Shown: in pieces, positions 21,564 to 29,264 of the stretch
Layout of the letters: each line of letters opens with the position of its first letter
Position numbering within the stretch: position 1 is the first letter of the stretch
Assembly: GCA_029582265.1 (NCBI GenBank)
Contig: CM055820.1
Location: 15,392,622 to 15,456,621 of the forward strand
Reading direction: 5' to 3'
Origin: Zoroaster sp. YZ-2022
Lineage: Eukaryota; Echinodermata; Asteroidea; Forcipulatida; Zoroasteridae
Length of the DNA stretch: 64,000 bases
The notes under the pieces: model-generated
What the model was told of the DNA's origin: nothing
The model's input: only the letters and a program-made list of their open reading frames with translations
The model's database searches: none
Program-made: the position numbers and the translations under genes

Positions 21564-21992
21564 ATGATGATCGGAGGTGCGGTAATCAACGTGTTAGCGT
21601 TTACCGGATCGAATTTTTTATTTAGTAATTTACGTGGCAACGACGCTGAACAAGAACGCAAAAGACACGATTTAGCGATAGAACAACTTTCTAGAGCAAG
21701 AGACGAATTTAGTAAAAAGCGTTTAAAATATCTAGATTATTTAAATACAAAAATACAAAAAGAATCTAGCGCCGTAAGAACGTTTAACAATATTGATGAT
21801 GTGATGAATGAATATTTTATCATAACTAACGAACGAATAAATTTACCTAGAGATTTATATAACAAACCTCAATTAGAAGATTTTTACGTTCCTAGCGAAG
21901 ATCAAAAAACGCGTGAAATTATATTTATTGTATTAGGGATGAGTATAGTAGGCTACGCGAGTTATAAATTATTTAAAAAAGATAAAAAGTAA
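21564..21992 (+). CDS. Conserved Polinton two-membrane-segment protein
   Basis: 142 codons, intact. The amino end MIGGAVINVLAFTGSNFLFS (residues 2-21) and the C-terminal EIIFIVLGMSIVGYASYKLF (about residues 117-136) are hydrophobic; between them is a charged coiled-coil stretch (ERKRHDLAIEQLSRARDEF). I recall this layout from Polinton proteins of other animals, without a known function. A virion membrane role is conceivable. The ATG pair ATGATG leaves the exact start open by one codon. It precedes the coiled-coil gene at 22000 by seven bases. Confidence 0.75.
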   Translation: MMIGGAVINVLAFTGSNFLFSNLRGNDAEQERKRHDLAIEQLSRARDEFSKKRLKYLDYLNTKIQKESSAVRTFNNIDDVMNEYFIITNERINLPRDLYNKPQLEDFYVPSEDQKTREIIFIVLGMSIVGYASYKLFKKDKK

Positions 21993-21999
21993 TTATAAA

Positions 22000-23346
22000 A
22001 TGGCAGGAAAGTATAATTATGTAGAGGCAGATCCGACTTTTAATCGACCCGAAGAGGAAGATGAATATATAGATGATGAAATAAGTGGTAACAACTTGGG
22101 CGATCTACAAACAACAGATATTGATGAAGAACACCGAGAGTATAGCTTTGACGATGTTGATGAAGAAGTAGAAAAATTAAACGAGAAAGTTGCTGAACCA
22201 TTATCTTTAAGAGATATGCAACTTAGATTAACAACCGATGATTTTTATGAAAGTATAGGTAAAAGAAACGTAATAGTTTTGAAGAAAAATCAGATATAAA
22301 AGGAAAAAACGTGCTCTATTTTAAAAAAAGGTGAAAGAGAAATACGTTTAACTAAAAAAAGAGGAGTTGGATTTTATTCGTTAAGTTCACTCAAGCCCCA
22401 TGGTTTAACTATAGATGATTTTTTGCCATTTGGAGAAACTGAATTTGCAATAACAAATGTTGTAAAAGAAGCAGAAAAACCAATAAAAGAGCCAACAGGT
22501 AGTGGTAGAAGGTTACCGGCTGTACCGATGCAACTGGTAGAAAAATCTAAAAAATTACAAGAAGCTGTCGAAATAGTGATGACGATGAAAAAAGAAAATG
22601 TTGAAACTCAAACACAATTAAAGTTGCGAGAAGTGGTAGCGCTCGACAAAATCATGACTACAAATCGAGGCGAACAATTAAATCTTTTAACTAAATTAAA
22701 AGTAGTTAACCAAAGAATCGATGATAATAAAGAATTAATTATCGATGCAGAAAAAAGAGGGTATGTTGTTGATGAAAAATATCTATTAGAATCGCTAAAA
22801 CTAAAAGAAGATAGAGAAGGTTTAATTGAACAAATTGATGCGCATGATTACGTTCTTCGTAGTCAAATCAATAGAATTAAAGAAACGTTTCAAAAAATGT
22901 TAGAAAGGGATATTACGTTAGGAGATAGAATTAGAACTTTATTTAGAGAACAAGGCGTAACGATAGTCAGTATATTGACGGCTGTTAGTATGACGATCGC
23001 TTTTATAGTCAAATCGATTACCAGTACCGTAAGTTCAGTTATACCTAAACCTATTCCACCCAAACCCGCGCCACCAACTCCAGAACCTATTCCACCCAAA
23101 CCCGCGCCAAAACCACCTAGCGGCGTAAAAGAGTGGATAGAAAAAACATTAAAAAATTTAGCGAATGTATTATCTAAACTAGGAGCGAAAGCTTTAGCCG
23201 CTTTACCAGCTATTATCGGTACAGTTGTAAGTTGGCTATTTAAAACGGCGTCTAACGTCGTTACGTGGGCGGCGGAACATTTATGGCTAGCGCTAAGTGG
23301 AGTTGGAGTATTAGTTTTAGCCTATACGCAGAAAATGTTAAAATAA
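22000..23346 (+). pseudogene. Long coiled-coil, proline-rich membrane protein of the Polinton; one in-frame stop
   Basis: A single frame of about 448 codons is broken only by TAA at 22297-22299. The first 99 codons are acidic. The second part has LTKKRGVGFYSLSSLKPHGLTIDDF, a long coiled coil (QLKLREVVALDKIM, LLTKLKVVNQRIDDNKELI), a hydrophobic segment (IVSILTAVSMTIAFIV), a repeated PIPPKPAP linker and two further hydrophobic C-terminal helices. The domain order suggests a tethered structural protein; function is not established. Its stop overlaps the end of the convergent gene at 23338. Confidence 0.7.
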
Positions 23347-24706
23347 CAATTCGTAAATCATAACACCTACACCAGCTAAAATCGCAAAACCAAGTATTAA
23401 AGAATTTTTTTCTTCTTGATGACTAACATCGCTAAAAACAACATCTTCCTTTATCGTATCTTCTTTTATTGTATCTTCTAACGCGTGTGCAGGTGAAGAA
23501 GGATATTCTAAATCATTTAATTATTGTACGTGTTTAGCAGTTTGTGGTAGTTGCGTTTGTTCTAGCGGTAGAATAGGAGGAACAACGGGTGTTGAATTTG
23601 TATCTAAATTTGAACCTAACGTTAAATCACCCGTCGCGATTAATATATTATTGTTGTATGATGCGTACGTGCATATTCGTAAATTCATATCGCTAGGCAT
23701 CATGTATAGATTTTCTCCGAGACAAAAGTTTAATTGACTGCGAGCGTATTGTAAAACATCTTGATATCGTTGAATACTAGATTGTAAATCAACCGGAGAG
23801 TCAATCTCAGCTTCAGTTATATTTATAAATTCGCGTTGCGCGTCTAAACCGGTACCACCCGCTAAAAATGAGCTTTTTGCTTGCGCCTGAGCCCCCAATA
23901 TCGCGTAAACGAACGTTCTTATAGAGTCGTTTATTCGTTGCGTACCAACGTCTGTAAAACCTCTAGACTCGCTGATTATAAATTTTGACCAAGCGAGCTC
24001 CGTAGAAGATTGTAAAACGAATGCGATCGTATAGGTCGAAGGATGATCTCCAAAACTCATTTTCGTCGCGGTTTTGTAATAATCGTAATCAGTCACCTCG
24101 GTAGAAACAACGTTCAAACTACTTTTATCGTAGTTGTTTCCGGGTACCGCTTTGTAACCGTTATCGTAATAGTAAGCTGTTCCTAATCCGTTTGAATTTA
24201 AATCGACTCGTTGTTTCCAATTGGAGACTTGTGAAAGGTGAAATTCTTTACATGTGTTTTTGTACGCGCTTACGTCTATATTATTGGCAAACGCGTCATA
24301 AAAATTTTGAAACGATGTGGGACAGCTCATTTCTTTGAGCAATCGTCTAATTTGATAATAGACGTGAAATCTAAAAAAAACTACGAATCATCGGGTTTAA
24401 ATGATTTAAATGTTGATAACTCACACCGCATCTCGTTGTGGCGCAGTACGTTGCAAAATTTATTTGATTTTGATAAAATTTTAGCGGGTTAGAATACCAA
24501 TCATCAACAACTGCGTCGCTTTTAACGCGAGGTAGCTTGTAGTTGCTGAAAACATTATTAAAATGAACGTTAAAAAACTCGTTCTTGTTTATGTAAATAT
24601 TTATACTCGTTAAATCGCTAGCGTCAAAATCAAGAGGCGCTTTAAAATCTCCAGATTGCTTATACGAATACGTAAAATTACTCTCGAATGCTAATGGAAA
24701 CGTCAT
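23338..24706 (-). pseudogene. Polinton structural protein of unknown role with C-terminal anchor; one frameshift, one in-frame stop
   Basis: The frame from 24706 (111 codons) begins MTFPLAFESNFTYSYKQ and includes INFATYCATTRCGVSYQHLNH, a motif I associate with a conserved Polinton protein. A frameshift near 24345-24370 moves to the frame running down to 23521. A TAA at 23521-23523 is followed in the same frame by about 60 more codons ending NSLILGFAILAGVGVMIYELL, a membrane anchor, with the stop at 23338-23340. Together about 450 codons. It overlaps the convergent coiled-coil gene by nine bases. Confidence 0.65.
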
Positions 24707-24742
24707 TTTATTATAATAAAATTATAACTTTTTAATAATAAA

Positions 24743-25420
24743 ATGTACCATACGTTCGAAATCGAAATCGGTAAAGAAGGCGGATCGATTAAATTAGATA
24801 ACGTTATCGATAATCGACGAAACAATCTCTCGATCATATTACACAGCGTAAACATTTGGGTGGGATATTACAACGTGCGTAAAAAAGAAAGAATACTCGT
24901 TCGCACGCACGGTGGGGTAGATGATGTTATAAAATTTATCGAACCCGGGCTTTACAACATTAACGAAATTATCGACGTTATAACTAGAGACGAGCCTTGG
25001 ATCACGTTTACTATCAATAAAAAGACGGGCGTCTTTTTGCTAAATATAACTCAAGCGAACAAGTCTATTAAATTTACTAGCGGGTTGTCTAATTTACTGG
25101 GGTTTCACAACGAATTTCTAACCGCGGGGGAATACAGCAACAAAATCGACGTGCAACTTTTTAAAATTTTATACATTCATTGCGATCAAATTTCTACGAC
25201 CGATAATTATTTCAACGGTAAACCCTGCACTATTTTAAACGCTTTTCCTTTGCAAGACGCGTCGTTTGGTGAAAGCATGTACATGGAATATAAAAATCCG
25301 TTGATGAAAAAATTACGAGTCGGCACTTTTAACGAGTTGACTTTTCGAGTTAGAGATAGCAAAAGCAGAGATATACATAATCACGGTTTCCCCATTATTT
25401 TAAATATAGAAATAATATAA
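24743..25420 (+). CDS. Probable penton / minor capsid protein (single jelly-roll)
   Basis: 225 codons, intact. It is a beta-rich protein with few charged clusters, ending KKLRVGTFNELTFRVRDSKSR and HNHGFPIILNIEII. This C-terminal 'preference for L-TFRVRD, then strand to the end' pattern is what I recall of the minor capsid protein of Polintons and adintoviruses. Penton capsomers close the icosahedral vertices. It is followed after four bases by three tandem paralogous genes, which makes those candidates for vertex-associated proteins. A structure prediction would settle the fold. Confidence 0.6.
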   Translation: MYHTFEIEIGKEGGSIKLDNVIDNRRNNLSIILHSVNIWVGYYNVRKKERILVRTHGGVDDVIKFIEPGLYNINEIIDVITRDEPWITFTINKKTGVFLLNITQANKSIKFTSGLSNLLGFHNEFLTAGEYSNKIDVQLFKILYIHCDQISTTDNYFNGKPCTILNAFPLQDASFGESMYMEYKNPLMKKLRVGTFNELTFRVRDSKSRDIHNHGFPIILNIEII

Positions 25421-25423
25421 ATA

Positions 25424-25912
25424 ATGGCGAGCATTTACGGACCTAGTCGTATAACGAGTAACGTTGTCGCTAGAGAGAGTGCTAGCGGCGGAGCATCGTA
25501 TAGCGAAATTTACGAACATCATGGTTATTTAAATAGAGATGAAGTTTTACAAAAAGTAGTTTTAATTGAAAAATTTGACGTTAGTCTTGGATGGCACGAT
25601 ACGCTTAAACAACCCTTTTTCATGTTTATGGTTGCGCCTACGTATTGTAGCATTTTTACGCAGTTTATAAAAACTAATAGTTTTGCTACGCATTCAGCGA
25701 CGCGTGATTACGCTCCCAACATTTATTATATTCCTTCTCCACAACGAGATGTAAAATTTCATTTTCTCGATCATGAAATTCAACATTTAAAATATGAAAT
25801 GTGTTTTAAAATGCGAAACGTTCAAAAAGTTTTTGTTGAAGCGAGTTTTTTCGGTTCGCTAAATTCAAAAATCTGTTTCAATATTAAAATTAAAAGTTTA
25901 CCGTTGTTTTAA
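25424..25912 (+). CDS. MASIYGPSR-family protein, copy 1
   Basis: 162 codons, intact; family not recognised. It starts with MASIYGPSR, identical to the next two genes, then a Ser/Gly-rich linker, an aromatic-rich beta-like body (residues 30-130) and the shared end FFGSLNSKICFNIKI (residues 143-157). The middle is the most divergent of the three. It follows the probable penton gene by four bases, so it belongs to the same transcription unit. The conserved tail plus variable body resembles the logic of virus fibre proteins, which is an inference. Confidence 0.6.
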   Translation: MASIYGPSRITSNVVARESASGGASYSEIYEHHGYLNRDEVLQKVVLIEKFDVSLGWHDTLKQPFFMFMVAPTYCSIFTQFIKTNSFATHSATRDYAPNIYYIPSPQRDVKFHFLDHEIQHLKYEMCFKMRNVQKVFVEASFFGSLNSKICFNIKIKSLPLF

Positions 25913-25932
25913 AACATTATACTATAATAAAT

Positions 25933-26448
25933 ATGGCGAGCATTTACGGACCCAGTCGTACAGGAGAGAGTAGTAATAACAACGTTGTTGCTAGATATAA
26001 AATTAACCAACATCACACTGTTGAAAAAAGCGGACATATAAATAATGTTGATGAAAACGAAATATTATATACGTATGAAAATATAATTTGGTTTCATTGG
26101 TTTAGTCGAAGGAGCTTGGGTTTTTACGCTTCTTTACCGCTAATGGATGTTACAACTTGGACTAAAATAACTACTAATGGTAACTCACAATCGTTCGTTT
26201 CAAAACATGACATTAACCTGGACGCGGTAGAATTTTTTGCGGAAGATTTAAGTTTGGTTTATTTCAATAATCACCCAAAGCTTTTAGAATGTGGCATTTG
26301 CTTTGAAATAGAACCCGCTACCGTAGTTTTTGGTAAAAACCCACCGATAACGGTTGGTAGTAAAATCTTTGCTCAATTTGTTATTTTCGGCTCTCTAGAT
26401 ACCAGAATCTGTTACGATATTAAAATTAATAATATTCCGGTAAATTAA
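25933..26448 (+). CDS. MASIYGPSR-family protein, copy 2
   Basis: 171 codons, intact. The start is MASIYGPSRT and the end IFGSLDTRICYDIKI. It shares with copy 3 the strings YENIIW (about residue 52) and LLECGICF (about residue 116), and is closer to copy 3 than to copy 1. The upstream bases 'atactataataaat' before the ATG recur before copy 3, so the duplicated unit includes its own leader. Function unknown. Confidence 0.6.
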   Translation: MASIYGPSRTGESSNNNVVARYKINQHHTVEKSGHINNVDENEILYTYENIIWFHWFSRRSLGFYASLPLMDVTTWTKITTNGNSQSFVSKHDINLDAVEFFAEDLSLVYFNNHPKLLECGICFEIEPATVVFGKNPPITVGSKIFAQFVIFGSLDTRICYDIKINNIPVN

Positions 26449-26466
26449 ATTAATACTATAATAAAT

Positions 26467-26931
26467 ATGGCGAGCATTTACGGACCCAGTCGAACGAACG
26501 ATAGTATCGCTAAAGAGAGTTATACCAAAAACAACACTATTGAAAAAACTGGATTTGCCAATAATGTTGGAGGAAATGAATATTTATACAACTATGAGAA
26601 TATAATTTGGATTACTTGGGATAGTGCATATGGCTTAAATTTAGGCGCTTATAATCTAGTAACGGATTGCACAACTTGGTTTACAAATAATGGCTCGCAA
26701 GCACGCTTTTTTACACGTGATATTGATCCGCGTGTTTCACCATTCTTTTTTCCAGAATTGCAAGAACTGCTTGCTTTTGATAATGAACTAAAGCTTTTAG
26801 AATGTGGTATTTGCTTTAAAACGGAATATAACAACTACAAGAAAAAAGTTTTTGTACGAGCGGTATTTTTCGGCTCTTTAAACACTGGAATCTGTTACGA
26901 TGTTAAAGTTGTTACTTGGCCGTTAAATTAA
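26467..26931 (+). CDS. MASIYGPSR-family protein, copy 3
   Basis: 154 codons, intact. The start is MASIYGPSRT, followed by NVGGNEYLYNYENIIW, LLECGICFKTEYN and FFGSLNTGICYDVKV. It lacks part of the insert found before the last strand in copy 2. It is separated from copy 2 by 18 bases. All three copies are open while many other genes of the element are broken, though they are also short targets. Confidence 0.6.
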   Translation: MASIYGPSRTNDSIAKESYTKNNTIEKTGFANNVGGNEYLYNYENIIWITWDSAYGLNLGAYNLVTDCTTWFTNNGSQARFFTRDIDPRVSPFFFPELQELLAFDNELKLLECGICFKTEYNNYKKKVFVRAVFFGSLNTGICYDVKVVTWPLN

Positions 26932-26960
26932 AAAATAATAATCTTTTTCTATTAATAAAA

Positions 26961-27592
26961 ATGAGCGTAAATATAGAATCAACGAATGTACTTTATCCGA
27001 ATTTAACAGTTTTAACGAATGACTCTGACGCGGAGCGTGCCAAAGCATTTCGTTTGCAAAAAATCGACGATATTCAAAAAGAATTACGAATCGAAATAAA
27101 CCAACGCGAGGCCGTATATAAAAAATATAATAAAATCATCAACGCTTGCAACGTTGCAGAAACTCTCGCTGAATTGGGGTGTATGGGAGCAGGAGCCATC
27201 GGAATAGCCAGTATCGCCAGCGTCGTGTCGTCGCCGGTAGGATTCGCTTTAGAAGGTTTAGCTTTGGGGTTGGGTGGCGCAGCTTTCGCTCTCAGATACG
27301 CGAAAAATAAATTGTATAAAAAAGCTAAAAACACGATGAAATACGAATTTTAGCATTGAGTAAACTCAACACGATCGAAAACCACGTTAGTAAAGCCATC
27401 GAAGACGGTTACATCAGTCAAGAAGAATTTGTGCTCGTATGCGAAGAGCGAGATAAATATTACAAAATGAAAGAAAAAATCCGTAATAAACTTGTTAAAC
27501 CGACGACTTTACTGTCAAAAACGGAGGTTAACTCTGATAATGTAAATGCAGAAAAAAAAGTTCTTATAGAAAAACTTTTGAGTTTAAAGTAG
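26961..27592 (+). pseudogene. Polinton membrane protein with Gly-rich hydrophobic core, frameshifted at the C-terminal part
   Basis: The likely start is the ATG at 26961 (MSVNIESTNVLYPNL); an upstream ATG at 26916 is inside the previous gene. Residues about 30-60 form a coiled coil and residues 68-105 a Gly/Ala-rich hydrophobic region (GCMGAGAIGIASIASVV, GFALEGLALGLGGAAFAL). The frame stops at 27353. The adjacent frame from 27356 continues with SKLNTIENHVSKAIEDGYIS and a helical tail to 27592, which I recall as the C-terminal half of the same Polinton protein. A one-base slip near 27350 explains the split. Confidence 0.65.
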
Positions 27593-27626
27593 CTTTAGCG
27601 GTAAATAAAAATTATTATAATCAAAA

Positions 27627-27653
27627 ACACGCTTCGCGAGTAGCGGAGCGTGT
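27627..27653. terminator. Hairpin between convergent Polinton genes
   Basis: ACACGCTTCGC and GCGGAGCGTGT pair as an 11-bp stem with one T-G wobble around a GAGTA loop. It lies between the ends of two convergent genes (27592 plus, 27705 minus) in A/T-rich sequence. A role in ending transcripts is inferred from the position only. Confidence 0.4.
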
Positions 27654-27704
27654 AAAAACGTTCGATAGACCTCCTCCGTACGCTCCAGCGATGTAATTTT
27701 AATT

Positions 27705-28148
27705 TTAGCGTTTTGTTGTCTTTATCAATTCTTTCATCACAAAATTATAATTTTTTCTAGCTTGAGTTTCAGCCAGCGATAAAACTAATTTTCTCTCAAC
27801 AAGAAACGCGCATTTTGTACATATTTGCGCTTTTGCTTTTGTACCTATTTTACATCTTTTACAAGCAACCGTCTTAGATTTTCCTTGTCTAATACGGCAC
27901 GCGTGCATAGAGCAATATACATTTTCACCAAGCGCAGGCCTATTACATTTTTTAAACGAACCGTTCAAAAGCCATTCGCACGAGCTGTTTACTAGTTGTG
28001 GTAATACATCTTTATATTTTATTACCGCTATTAAATAATCACACCTATTCAGTTTTCCATATTTACCGGATGCGGCGCCAATTTTAATATTATTTTTAAA
28101 CACAATATCTTTTAGCTCAGCTTTACTTTTTAAACCATAGTTTGTCAT
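27705..28148 (-). CDS. Right-terminal Polinton protein, SAP-like with zinc-binding cysteines
   Basis: 148 codons from the ATG at 28148, intact. The amino part (LKSKAELKDIVFKNNIKIGA, then RCDYLIAVIKYKDVL) has the same helix-basic-helix layout as the left-terminal protein. It is followed by a Cys/His-rich region: C-EWLLNGSFKKC, CSMHAC, CKRCKIG and CTKCAFL, likely one or two zinc sites. It starts about ten bases inside the right terminal repeat and points inward, mirroring the left gene. A DNA-binding role is likely from the domains; the exact job is unknown. Confidence 0.65.
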   Translation of the reverse strand: MTNYGLKSKAELKDIVFKNNIKIGAASGKYGKLNRCDYLIAVIKYKDVLPQLVNSSCEWLLNGSFKKCNRPALGENVYCSMHACRIRQGKSKTVACKRCKIGTKAKAQICTKCAFLVERKLVLSLAETQARKNYNFVMKELIKTTKR

Positions 28149-28361
28149 GTTCACTATTAAACGAGATAATATTTTTTAATTATTTCAATTTTATAAGTAA
28201 GATTTTATTATACGCTCCCTCGTGACGTCACCTTTATCGACCACACCCATTTTTAGATTTTTTTAAAAATCTAAAAATGATTTAGGGAATTCCCCCTAAA
28301 AATGATTTAAAAAAATGATTTTTTAAGTAGGTGCGCCAGAACCCCCATCTAACATACTACT
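28149..28361. repeat. Right terminal inverted repeat of the Polinton
   Basis: Reverse complement of the left arm, from AGTAGTATGTTAGATGGGGG at the outer end to TTAAAAAATATTATCTCG before the start codon of the terminal gene. It lacks the extra internal copy present in the left arm. The CRE-like TGACGTCA is at about 28223. Confidence 0.9.
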
Positions 28362-28654
28362 ACACTGTATCCTTGTGAGGTTTATTGAGGTTACTGGTAA
28401 TTGCTCTAATTCCATTGAGGTATAATCATTCCCTAGGCGGTGGTACATTTCCACCAAAACGAACTGCCCCTTGGCTTAGTCCGCCGTTCGTTAATTATCG
28501 ATCCCCCTTGTGTTCGGGTAGCCGCTCACCCGTGCGCAAGGTTAATAAATATTTTTGTTGGATAATAGGCGCTGGTCGGTGGCCCTGGTTCAATAAGATC
28601 AGTCCCTTGGGTTTCCCCTGGCGTCGAATATAAAAATGCCACAAATGGTGTCAG
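28362..28654 (+). mobile_element. Right part of the gypsy LTR, followed by a primer-binding-site-like sequence
   Basis: After the ACACT duplication the GAGGTTTATTGAGGTT-type sequence resumes. The region ends '...ataaaaatgccaca' and is followed by 'aatggtgtcagaagtaggat' at about 28636-28655. A TGGTGTCAGAAG sequence right after the LTR is what I recall for SURL/Mag-type gypsy elements. If so, this is the 3' edge of an LTR with internal sequence beginning after it, meaning either a 5' LTR or a tandem LTR-internal-LTR arrangement. Confidence 0.6.
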
Positions 28655-28955
28655 AAGTAGGATGCTAACCCTAACACCCTAACCCTAACCCTTCCCCTAA
28701 CCCCAACCCCAATCCCAACCCCAACCCCAACCCCAACCCCCCAACCCCCCAACCCCCAACAAACACCCCAACACCCCAACAAACACCCCAACAAACACCC
28801 CAACACCCCAACAAACACCCCAACAAACACCCCAACACCCCAACCCTAACCCCTAACCCCTAATCCTAACACCCTAATCCTAACACCCTAATCCTAACAC
28901 CCTAATCCTAACACCCTAATCCTAACACCCTAACCCTAACACCCTAACCCTAACC
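28655..28955. repeat. Degenerate telomere-like array (CCCTAA and variants)
   Basis: It starts with CCCTAACAC and CCCTAACC units, passes into CCCAAC and CCCAACAAACAC variants and returns to CCCTAATCCTAACAC units. The plus strand is C-rich. It is the complement of TTAGGG-type telomere DNA with expanded variants and is embedded internally rather than at a chromosome end. It abuts the gypsy primer-binding-site-like sequence without a spacer. Confidence 0.85.
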
Positions 28956-29014
28956 CAACTGGTGACATCACATAATAGCGCCTTCTAGTTCTAGCCGCGT
29001 GCGCCTTGACTAAA

Positions 29015-29130
29015 GGCTATCTCGAAGGTCGAGCTGTCGCGAGCATCGAGTTGTCACAAGTGTCGAGTTGTCTCGAAAGGTCAAGTTTTTAAAGTCGAGT
29101 TTTGTCTGAAGGTCGAGTTGTCTCAAGTTG
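29015..29130. repeat. Short dispersed GTCGAG(T/C)TGTC repeats upstream of a candidate first exon
   Basis: About six imperfect copies of GTCGAGTTGTC, with TCTCGAAGG variants, lie within 120 bases. The first candidate EEA1 exon starts at 29217. They could be promoter elements or a decayed short tandem repeat. Confidence 0.55.
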
Positions 29131-29216
29131 TCTTCACTGTACCCCGAATCATAAAAATCAAAGCAGGGGGCCGGGCCAGGGCTGCGAGATCCATTGTAAT
29201 TTGAAGATGCAATAAA

Positions 29217-29264
29217 ATGGAAGCGTTAAAGAGATTCAAGAAAAAGACGAAGGATGCAGTGGAG
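29217..29264 (+). CDS. EEA1: EEA1 candidate first exon a
   Basis: The ATG at 29217 opens a basic 16-codon exon MEALKRFKKKTKDAVE, followed by GTGAGC, a good splice donor, in phase 0 as needed for the zinc-finger exon. The upstream 250 bases are richer in G/C and carry repeated GTCGAG motifs. The distance to exon 36951 is 7.7 kb. There is no homology proof for so short a piece. Confidence 0.45.

Larger units (their letters stand above)
6572..28361. mobile_element. Polinton/Maverick element (adintovirus-like), 21.8 kb, inactivated
   Basis: Near-identical inverted repeats begin AGTAGTATGTTA at 6572 and end at 28361, flanked by ACACT at 6567-6571 and 28362-28366. Between them lie protein-primed type DNA polymerase B, retroviral-like integrase, an FtsK/HerA-like packaging ATPase, capsid genes and several small genes on both strands, which is the Polinton gene set. 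It is inserted into the LTR region of a gypsy element. Later insertions are a Penelope-like fragment (7361-8085), a LINE (about 8107-12650) and a MITE (16560-17434); without them about 16 kb remains. Polintons usually give 6-bp duplications; here only 5 bp match. Confidence 0.92.
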
